A stretch of 64,000 bases of DNA. Origin: Strigamia acuminata (taxonomy: Eukaryota; Arthropoda; Chilopoda; Geophilomorpha; Linotaeniidae). How positions within the stretch are numbered: the first letter of the stretch is position 1; each line of letters starts with the position of its first letter. Positions 9,659-17,836 of the stretch are shown one piece after another. The stretch is taken from positions 9,114,001-9,178,000 of the forward strand of contig OX442322.1 in NCBI GenBank assembly GCA_949358305.1, given 5' to 3'. A program made the translations under genes and the position numbers. A model generated the notes under the pieces. That model was not told the DNA's origin. It saw only the letters and a program-made list of their open reading frames with translations, and did not search any database.

Positions 9659-10598
9659 TGTTGCGAGCAAGAACGCAACAAAAAGATCTGAAGATTTCAC
9701 GTTGTTTATCTTCAGAAAGAGAGAAAAGGCTTTTTAATTTTGTTGTCAAGTTTGAATAGATTTGCAACTCATATCTGACATGTCCAGTTGGTTTGTTGCC
9801 TTGTTGTCACGATCCTGGAAGTTCAAGGGGGTTGTCACTTCGCCTGCCACACCTGGAATGTTTGAAAGTTGTGTTTTTAGTCTTTTGGCATTGTTTTATG
9901 TGTCTTTTTCACTTGTTTGTGTTATTTCTAGTATTTATAAGTTTTCTCCTGTTTCCAGTTCACTTGTGAGAGAGATAGGCATGCATCGGCAAGATGGCCG
10001 CCATAGCATAAGTGAGCTGGGAAACGGGAGAACTTGAAATAAGCACAATTGCAGTTTTAGTGCTTGTTTCACTGGTAATTTAATTTATACTAACTTGTAT
10101 TGGTGTTTAAGGTAGTCCACAGGTGTCTTGGGTCGCTGGATGGACGTTGGACATCGTTTGTGAGCGTTTGCGAGCGTCGGGCGTGAGCGCACGCCTTGCG
10201 ACGCCTCTCGTGGTCGTATGGGTCCTGCAAATGAGTTGAATCGGTCGGGTTTCAATGTCCAAGCACTGGGAAAGCTGTACTAACCGTTCTAGGACGCAGA
10301 TCCATCGTTGAGAAGGCCTGTGAGTCGCTCGCGACCTTGTCTGGCTCCATTCACGTCATTTTGGCAGTTGCATGGTCGCCATCTTAGATTTGGTGCTGCA
10401 CTGGTGCCCTGTTATTGTTTCTTTTGGGGTTTTATTGGAACCTGGACGTAGGGAATATATACTAGTTATTGTTTGTATATTTACCAATATTAGTTGTTAT
10501 TAATCTAAGCTTTTACCTTTGTTATTGCATGGTTGTTAAGGGGTTAAAACTGTGACACGTTGCGCCCTCTGTTGGTGGTGATTGGGTTTGGGCTAAGC
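9659..10598 (+). repeat. BP-A 5' LTR, left part
   Basis: First 940 bp of the 5' LTR, starting TGTTGCG-n8-CGCAACA. It contains AAGATGGCCGCC at 9991-10002 and its reverse-type GGTCGCCATCTT at 10374-10385, both like YY1 sites. Broken after 10598 by NA-3.2; it matches 32328-33260 of the 3' LTR. Confidence 0.93.
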
Positions 10599-11337
10599 TG
10601 TTGCGAGCACGCGCAACATGGTTTTTTTTGCTATCGCAATAGCGGATTTGCTTGAATTGATCAATTATTTAAGTTTGTGTTTAGTTAATAGTGCAGCTTA
10701 AGTTTTGGCTAAATGTTAAATGAATTTCGTGAAGTTTGTGACGTGGGAGTGGTAGTTGTACATTAATTCCACTTAATTTTGTACTTCTTGACCGGCACTT
10801 TAGAGCTTTCTCTGCTAAGATTCACCTAAAGTGTCGTTTGCTGTTAGCTTTAAGTTTGTTTTTACTTTGAAATGCGTGTTTAACGGTTTACTGTATTTTC
10901 TGTATGCATTCTTGCTCATTTCTATGCTTTTAGTAGTTGTTATACTTTACAAGTTGGCACTAGAGGGCTGAATTCTCTGTGCAATTGTTGTAAACCGTTG
11001 CTACGATCTGTGATCTAATTGTTGTGCGTTGCACAACAACACTTGCTTGCTAGGGTTAAGTTATGTAATTTTTTTCTCCCTTTTTCTTTCTGTGTACTTT
11101 TGATAGATATTAACTTTAGAATAAATTCAGTTTTCATGTGCTTTAGCACATCAGTCTTGGATTCAATGTGTGCTCATTGCTGCGCCTGTTCAGGGCAGCA
11201 ATTTCGTTTATTTTCCATAAGTTTCAAGAGTGAATTCAATCACGGCAATTCACTACAAGATCAGGTGAGAGAAGTTATTCTTCATCTTTTTTTCCTCGTT
11301 TCTTGCAGACTGCCACGGTCCAGGGCTGCCGGAAACA
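10599..11337 (+). repeat. NA-3.2 5' LTR (subfamily i)
   Basis: 739 bp, TGTTGCG-n6-CGCAACA at the start and CGGAAACA at the end. A second small inverted repeat, GCTAT-CGCA-ATAGC, follows the first. AATAAA is at 11120-11125. Confidence 0.92.
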
Positions 11338-11936
11338 TTTTGGTACCGTTGACTCAGGATTTTCGAACGAATTTCCTTCCGCTCGTGGCTGCGAAAATGG
11401 CGGACATCGACGCCATTTGTCCAAGCGAACTTGCCGAATGCAGAGCCAACTGCATTGGAGGTTTTTTGAGCTGTGTGACGTCAGCCACACAGAAGGCTAT
11501 CACACAGGACGAGGATCGTCACACGGCAAGGCGAGTTCCGTGCTTGCGGTTCATCGGCGTCGTCAACACAGCACGTGGTTTGGCGTCGTTGATCAAGTCA
11601 GACGCCATTTGTCTGATCGTCGATAGCAACCACATCGGGATCGTCGGTCAAGAGAGTTTTACAAAGATTTTCCGAGTTTTCGTGTGCCCAGCTAGTTGTA
11701 CAGAACGAGGCTGTGTCCACACAGACGTGCGCCGTCTCACAAGCGACGCGGTCAAGATTCCAGTCAAGTTGTTTCGTCCTAAGCAGAGCGAGTCTTCTCA
11801 GGCAGAATGGACGATCCAGCAAAGAGATTCGTGCCGTCAGCGCACACAGAATGGTCACCGAGTTTGGAAGAGTCACTCTTCAAGCGTCAGTCGACCGTCA
11901 GTTAAACACAACGCAATGTACTGGAGTCGGCAATGA
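11019..11936 (+). CDS. Candidate 305-codon frame crossing LTR, PBS and leader (NA-3.2)
   Basis: An uninterrupted frame starts in the LTR, crosses the 44-nt intron-like segment, the LTR end and the primer-binding site, and ends just past the shared leader motif (..HNAMYWSRQ). Homologous frames of 299 and 279 codons exist at 54227-55126 (minus) and 57383-58222. No known domain; the N-terminal third has a Cys-rich patch (CAHCCACSG). Against coding: other frames of the same leader are also long, so the region is simply poor in stops, and near the C-terminus the copies at 11019 and 54227 keep nucleotide similarity across a compensated frame change. Listed as a candidate only. Confidence 0.3.
   Translation: MLCVAQQHLLARVKLCNFFLPFSFCVLLIDINFRINSVFMCFSTSVLDSMCAHCCACSGQQFRLFSISFKSEFNHGNSLQDQVREVILHLFFLVSCRLPRSRAAGNILVPLTQDFRTNFLPLVAAKMADIDAICPSELAECRANCIGGFLSCVTSATQKAITQDEDRHTARRVPCLRFIGVVNTARGLASLIKSDAICLIVDSNHIGIVGQESFTKIFRVFVCPASCTERGCVHTDVRRLTSDAVKIPVKLFRPKQSESSQAEWTIQQRDSCRQRTQNGHRVWKSHSSSVSRPSVKHNAMYWSRQ
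11265..11308 (+). other. 44-nt intron-like segment in U5 (NA-3.2 5' LTR)
   Basis: CAG|GTGAGA at the 5' side; a long pyrimidine run and TTGCAG at the 3' side. Exactly 44 nt, and repeated at 16385-16428 in the 3' LTR. Confidence 0.55.
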
Positions 11937-14900
11937 AGATTTTGTTTTTTTTGTCGATTATATTTTCTCGTTTTCATCAAATGTTAATTTTAAGGTTTTT
12001 GGGGGAAATTGTGGTTGTTTTGGGAGTTTTGGGGCGTTAGTTATGTTTCATGCTTCTGCATACGTTGTTGTGCAAGTGTAGCTAGTTTCCACGCCTATTT
12101 GCGCCTTGTTTGGAGTCCCCTTAAACCCTAAACTTCTGTTTTTGTCCTCCTCGAATGCGTTTTCTAGTATTAATGTCATGAGTTTCTTGTTAAAGATACT
12201 AAAGAGTAGCTTATATGAATTTATTGGTTTTTTGTCGGGAATTAATTAGGGAGTTCCTGTCTTTAATTGTCTACAGTTAGACCTGCGGTTTTTAAGTAGC
12301 TTGCACACGTTTTATTGAGAATTTTCGACCCAATCCGTGCATACGGTAGTTAGTTGTATTTGAATTTTCTTTAATCTACTCCCTTTTAATTTGAAATCGC
12401 CAATTTATTACGCATTAAGCTCTTTGATTTTGAGTTCTTAGTTCTCCCGGGTTCTTTCCCCAGTTACCGGTAGGTTTTTGGATTAGGAATATTGCCTGAT
12501 TCTGCATATTCTTGTGTGGAATGCTGGTGGTTCCTGGTCTTTACGTTTTTTGTATTCATTAATGCGTTTTGCTTGGGAATGTCGTTGCATTCGCTGCCCT
12601 TTGTAGCCTTGACCTGTTCTTTGGCGGTGCTAAGCCAATTAACTCTCGCCCTTAATTTATCAGTGTCTCTAGATGTAGTAGGTCGGGGGTCAAGTTTCCT
12701 CGCAGCTGGGTGTGTGTGTGTTCGGGTGGAATGTAGACGATTCCTAATCTTTACGATTTAGCGTGTTCTTGTCTTGTCCAGTAAGATTTTCTTGGGGTCA
12801 TTCGAGTTCCTCGTTGGTTCTGGTGTCGGACGCCTCTCCGGAACGAGAGAAGGCACACCCGTTTGTATTCGTGTATGGTAAAGTGTTTCCTGTTTTTAGA
12901 ACGGGATTAGTTTCTTTGTTGCTCGTGTCTAGCAGAGAGTACGCTGGACCGCGAGGTCAGTCGGTTCTTACCTGTCCGTCAATCTCTGTTAGTTTAGGTT
13001 GTTACACAACTTGTTTGCAAGTGGGTTTGGATTTAGAAAGGCGTGTGACTTCTGTCGGTGCTGGAAGTTTAGAGCAGCCGATCCGCACCGCCCACTGGAC
13101 AAGTCCAGTTTTTGTTGTTGACCGCTGCACCCAGTGTCTACCGCTGGTGATGTTACGTTCTGCATTTTCGCTAGCTTATTCGTTTAGGAAATAGCTTGCT
13201 TGCTATTTTATGGTTGTGGCTAGCTGGCGTGGCGGTAGGGTATAGGTACTTGTTTTGGATGGTCGTTCTTGCTGTGCACAGCAAGGACTGCCATTCGATG
13301 TGTTTCAGAGGGCAGGTTTGCACTGCCATACTCTGTTAGATGTCGTGTCCGAGACAAAGTCCCTGCGCCTCTTGGCGGCCCCTATTTCTACGTTTGCTTC
13401 CCACGACTGAGTAGTTGTTGTTAGTCTTTCATCCCTAGCTCTGCAGTGAGGCAGACATGCACTAGGCAGGGAGCCCACTCTAGGATGGGTCGAAGGACGT
13501 GTGTGTGCGGCCTTCTTGGCGCCGGCACTCGGCAACACGTTTTAGCCATTGGACGACACTTGCTTTCAGTAGAGTGGCGATTTCCGGAAGTCGGCTTGCT
13601 GATCGAAGATGTCGTCAATGGGTGTGTGAGCGAGTCAATTCTCGACTTGCAGTTGCTTACCGGTTCCAGGAATGCGGTTGGCAACTGGCAAGCCCTTGTG
13701 CTCATATCTACGTGTGACGCCCCTCGCAATCAGGGACGTCAAGCAACCCTCCCTCTTCTCTCGTTTCTCGGTTCAATCATATTGGTTCCGACTCGGGGTG
13801 GGCCAAGCGTTCATACGGTAGCCTCCTTATTGGAGCATGGGGTTTTAACTAGATCTAGTTTCTATTTCCCCCTCGGTTAAAGAAGTTTCAGTCTTCGTGG
13901 TAGTCTGCTCACAACAGGCTACACGGTGGCCCGAGTGCGGACGTGCAGTCCATCGGGTACCTCCTTGTTCAAGGCGCATTCGTAAAGCGCAGCTCGGTTG
14001 AAAGAAAGCCACCGGTTTTGATTTCTTTTCAACGACGTGATTAGTTTTCGTGCAGGAAGTGTAGCTTCGCTTCATTTGGTTGCAGTTGCACTGCTTCCAA
14101 CGTTTTTCAGTATCGTTTGACACCTGTTGATCTTCAAAAAGAAGCAGGCCCCTTTCCTTTCTTTTCTCGTGGGGAGGAAATGGATTGATTATTTGGGTAC
14201 GGACTTATTCCCTCTTCGAAAAAAAAAAGCAGAAAGTTTAGTGTTTTGGAATTTTTGCTGGTTTTCACAGTTCCAGTTTGTTAGTTTCCCTTGTGAGGCC
14301 ATACCTGGCCAATAGCTTTAGTGATAATATTGACGTTTTAGCCGGTATTTATTTGCACGGAACGTGCTCGTTTTTTTTAGATAATTGAACCGTTTTTCTC
14401 TTATTAGTTAGATAAAGTTGTGGTCGATGGGTCAGTGTGCGCGTGTTTCATTGTCACTGTGGACAAGAGGTCGCAGTTGGCTTGCACAGTCATCTGACTA
14501 AGTTTTTCTTTTTTTTTCTTTATTCTCTGCTCTTAGCGGTTTCGTGGGTTCATGTCAAGTCAGGGTGCGGTCAACGCCTTTGCGTGGCAGTTGCTGCGAA
14601 TGGTTCGCATTGCCTGAGCTTCATGCCTTCTTGTTCTCTTTTTCTTCCTTCTGGCGTGATCATGTTAGCTAGGTGGTCATGGCTTTGGGTAAGTTGTTAG
14701 TTGGTCACTCTTTGCGAAAGAGTGGTGCCTAGGTCTTGACGGCATTTTCTAGTTCTTCGTACGAATGCTGGGTGGTTGGTCAGACGATAGGTCTGGGTCA
14801 ACGCATTCATTCCCTTAGTTTGCATTTTTCTTGTTTTTTACAAAAGGTTCGTCTTTAGTAGTTTAATAAGTTTAAGTTCGCAGCTCGTGTTTTAGTGCGG

Positions 14901-15718
14901 ATGGAGGTTTCCGTGGTACGCTGTCACTTGAGCGCTGGCTCGAGGACAACGAGGCGGTGAAGCCTGCCGTGTCTCAAGTTTGTTCCTTTTTGCGTTCCAA
15001 GTTTCTTCTAGTCTTCATGTATGTCATGTTCCTTGCGAGGCCATGCTCGATCAAGAGTTTTTGTGACAGTTTTCCTTTTTTCGACGACGTTTAGTTTTCG
15101 GTTCTGAGACTTCTAACCTCGGTGTTTGGTTGGACGATTGTTTTGGACCAGCGCCTTTCCTCTCTGATAAGGATTTCTGTTCTCCCATTTTTAGTTTCCG
15201 TTTAGTTTAAGCGTCTGTCTACGGGTTGACAGACTGAGTTTTCGGACAAGCTCCCGCAATGTTCTCACGTCGTTTTGGTTAGAAAACCCCTTCAGTCGGA
15301 TTTTCTGAAGGTTCTTGCGTGTGCGCCACGTGTCTATTGGCGACGCCGTAGCCCCTTGGTGTCTGGACTAGGTCATCATGGCACGGCCCTTCTCTTTCTT
15401 CTCTCGTGTTTTAAGTTTCTTTTAGTTTTTATTGGTTGTTGATAGGAAGTGCGCCGCAACGCAACTTCTCTTTTCTTTCGTCTCTCCGGTGTTTTTGGGC
15501 CGCGATCCGACTTCGATGCCCTTGACCCTGGGACGCTCCTAGAGGTCTCGGATGTTTAGGTTACAGCTTTTTGCCTTCGTGTCTATGGTTTTGCCTTCGC
15601 GACTTTTACAAAGTCGAGCTTGGCTTCGATACTTTTTCCTCCCGTTCTCTTGGTTTTGATGGGGAATTCCTTCAACGGTTTTCTGCCTTGCCTTTCCTTC
15701 TTTTTTGGCCGGCAACGC
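11338..15718 (+). mobile_element. NA-3.2 internal region, noncoding
   Basis: 4.4 kb with no gag, protease, RT or integrase. A primer-binding-site-like TGGTACCGTTGA begins at 11341 and CAGGAT follows. The shared leader motif is at 11907-11921. Perfect inverted repeats are kept in other copies: CTTGCTGTGCACAGCAAG (13268-13285), AACTAGATCTAGTT (13847-13860), CACTCTTT-GCG-AAAGAGTG (14706-14724) and GTCTGTC-n8-GACAGAC near 15210-15232. The 144-codon frame at 13446-13880 is judged non-coding (see rejected). A pyrimidine tract, 15691-15706, precedes the 3' LTR. Confidence 0.8.
11907..11921 (+). promoter_or_regulatory. Shared leader motif CACAACGCAATGTAC (NA-3.2)
   Basis: Lies about 567 nt after the primer-binding site. 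Identical over 15 nt to the NA-1 motif although the surrounding leaders are otherwise unlike each other. Confidence 0.5.
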
Positions 15719-16457
15719 TGTTGCGAGCACGCGCAACATGGTTTTTTTTGCTATCGCAATAGCGGATTTGCTTGAATTGATCAATTATTTAAGTTTGTGT
15801 TTAGTTAATAGTGCAGCTTAAGTTTTGGCTAAATGTTAAATGAATTTCGTGAAGTTTGTGACGTGGGAGTGGTAGTTGTACATTAATTCCACTTAATTTT
15901 GTACTTCTTGACCGGCACTTTAGAGCTTTCTCTGCTAAGATTCACCTAAAGTGTCGTTTGCTGTTAGCTTTAAGTTTGTTTTTACTTTGAAATGCGTGTT
16001 TAACGGTTTACTGTATTTTCTGTATGCATTCTTGCTCATTTCTATGCTTTTAGTAGTTGTTATACTTTACAAGTTGGCACTAGAGGGCTGAATTCTCTGT
16101 GCAATTGTTGTAAACCGTTGCTACGATCTGTGATCTAATTGTTGTGCGTTGCACAACAACACTTGCTTGCTAGGGTTAAGTTATGTAATTTTTTTCTCCC
16201 TTTTTCTTTCTGTGTACTTTTGATAGATATTAACTTTAGAATAAATTCAGTTTTCATGTGCTTTAGCACATCAGTCTTGGATTCAATGTGTGCTCATTGC
16301 TGCGCCTGTTCAGGGCAGCAATTTCGTTTATTTTCCATAAGTTTCAAGAGTGAATTCAATCACGGCAATTCACTACAAGATCAGGTGAGAGAAGTTATTC
16401 TTCATCTTTTTTTCCTCGTTTCTTGCAGACTGCCACGGTCCAGGGCTGCCGGAAACA
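15719..16457 (+). repeat. NA-3.2 3' LTR
   Basis: 739 bp, same length as the 5' LTR and identical in the parts compared by eye, including the 44-nt segment at 16385-16428. The first 107 codons of the LTR frame are the same in both. Confidence 0.92.
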
Positions 16458-16461
16458 AAGC

Positions 16462-17093
16462 ATTGTGTTTTGAGTGTAACTAATGTTAGTTTTAGCCTTT
16501 GAATTATCTGTTAAGTTTAAGTGAAGTGCTGTTTGCACAGGTCATAATGTTATCAAGGTGTTAGGTTAAGTTTTGCCTTTACTTATGTTAAGTTTGACAT
16601 CTGTTGTAGAAATACGGAAACCTTGTTGGCACTATTGTTATTATTCAAATCTGTATTGTTTGGTCACTGACATTTATTGTAATCAGGTGACCAGTTGTTA
16701 AGAGTAGGTTGCTAAAGAAGCAACAGTTGTTATCATTTGTTAAGTATTAAATCCAGTTGATATTTTTCCTCCTTCTTTGGATAATTTATTCCTGGGTTTC
16801 TTTTACTTCAATAAACATGATGACTTGTGAGTAGAGAGCTTTGCCTGCTCTCCTCCTCCCTGGGAGCCCGGAATTTCTACCCAGCAGCTAAAGAGGTTTT
16901 GCCAATCACTTTATCTAAATGCAGTCAGGCCTAGTTTCATGCAGTCAGGCCTAACACTTCTTCAAGTTAGGCTTATGCTCAGAGAGAGGATTTCAACTTG
17001 TCTCTTCAACCACTATACAGTCTCGGGCGGTTTCCAGAGTTTGGTGACCAATTCGCCAGTTTTTTCCTGTGAGATCCAAGGTTGTTTGCTACA
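16462..17093 (+). repeat. BP-A 5' LTR, right part
   Basis: Remaining 632 bp of the 5' LTR, resuming after the aagc duplication and ending GTTTGCTACA. AATAAA is at 16810-16815, preceded by a small hairpin (GTTGCT-AAAGA-AGCAAC). The last ~240 bp are closely related to the end of the NA-2 LTR. Confidence 0.93.
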
Positions 17094-17106
17094 GGGAGCT
17101 GTTTTT

Positions 17107-17126
17107 TGGTACCGTGATACCAGGAT
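17107..17126 (+). other. BP-A primer-binding site (tRNA-His type)
   Basis: TGGTACCGTGA differs at one base from the tRNA-His complement TGGTGCCGTGA, then a 2-nt spacer and CCAGGAT. Confidence 0.6.
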
Positions 17127-17156
17127 TTCATGCGCGTGTGTACAGCGCGCATGAAA
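17126..17156 (+). other. PBS-adjacent hairpin with self-complementary loop (BP-A)
   Basis: TTTCATGCGCG and CGCGCATGAAA pair perfectly over 11 bp around the 9-nt loop TGTGTACAG, which contains palindromic TGTACA. This resembles the dimer-initiation hairpin of retroviruses in place and form. NA-2 keeps the loop exactly and the stem with a G-U pair at 35219-35241. Confidence 0.6.
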
Positions 17157-17313
17157 AAGAGGTCATTCGGACGTTCAGCAAGTGATTCAAGTGGTTTGGT
17201 GCGTGCCAGTTGGTTTGTTTGTACGGCTGGTTCCGTGAGCGACCGGCATCAAGTGCGCACGCCAGAGAGTCACGTGAGAGCGGCCATTGACGTCCTGAGT
17301 CTGCCAAGTCAAA

Positions 17314-17328
17314 CACAACGCAATGTGC
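17314..17328 (+). promoter_or_regulatory. Shared leader motif CACAACGCAATGTGC (BP-A)
   Basis: Lies 207 nt after the primer-binding site. CACA/TGTG can pair around ACGCAA. Its ATG opens a 15-codon upstream frame ending in TAG. Confidence 0.5.
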
Positions 17329-17482
17329 AAGTTGAACAGCTACAGCCTGAAAGAAGAAGAACAGTTTTAGTTTTTAAAGTGTTTTTTGGTGGGCCGTTTT
17401 TTGGGTTTTTTGGTGTGTCCCTTCTGGGGGGAGGGGAAGTGTGCATTTTCGTGTTTAAGTTAAAGTTTAAGTTTTTCTCCAC

Positions 17483-17507
17483 TATAACTGCTTAGGCAGG
17501 GGAGATT
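17483..17507 (+). promoter_or_regulatory. Conserved leader stem with GGGGAG box (BP-A)
   Basis: ATAACTGC-TTAG-GCAGGGGAG. The same arrangement occurs in NA-2, BP-B and BP-C with stem-preserving changes. Lies 330 nt before the gag ATG. Confidence 0.55.
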
Positions 17508-17836
17508 TAGATAGCCTAGTAGTTAAAAGAGTCTGCTTGACAGCTTAGAGTTTTTGGGTGTTGCATCACTCAAATCCTTAGGAATTTAGAGAGTTTAGCA
17601 GTTAACAGGAATTAGTCTACTATAGGAATTAGAGACTGGGTGTTGCGCCACTCAGATCTTTAGTAGCATAGAGTTTACAGTGAGTCTGTCTGTATATCAT
17701 TCAGATCACTAGCGGTTTAGTTGAGCAGTTAGTGTATTTGGTCATTGTTTGTCCAAATATCACCTGTGTTTAGAGTTGTGTGTCTTTGGTTTTTGACTGA
17801 CTGATTGTCTTCACTTTCTGCCATTCCAGGTTTGAC

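Larger units (their letters stand above)
10599..16457 (+). mobile_element. NA-3.2, complete non-autonomous LTR element
   Basis: 5,859 bp with two 739-bp LTRs (10599-11337, 15719-16457), inserted in the BP-A 5' LTR. The target duplication aagc is at 10595-10598 and 16458-16461; the undisturbed target is readable at 33255-33275 in the BP-A 3' LTR. The 4,381-bp internal region has a primer-binding site and leader but no gag or pol, so it must be mobilised in trans. Confidence 0.93.
17094..17836 (+). promoter_or_regulatory. BP-A 5' leader (PBS, RNA hairpins) upstream of gag
   Basis: Order: 13-nt spacer; primer-binding site TGGTACCGTGA at 17107 followed by CCAGGAT; strong hairpin 17126-17156; shared motif 17314-17328; hairpin-plus-GGGGAG box 17483-17507; then a 3'-splice-like pyrimidine tract ending CCATTCCAG at 17829, eight bases before the gag ATG. 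The first ~500 nt closely resemble the NA-2 leader, after which the two diverge, as expected if this part is needed in cis for packaging or priming. Confidence 0.7.

Noticed and set aside
13446-13880. 144-codon frame present in four NA-3 copies (also 52126-52560 minus, 59854-60294, 62808-63242 minus)
   Set aside because: Comparing 13446-13880 with 59854-60294 by eye gives about 12 amino-acid-changing and 1 silent difference, which does not look like purifying selection. Opposite-strand frames are also open. Likely chance openness in young copies.
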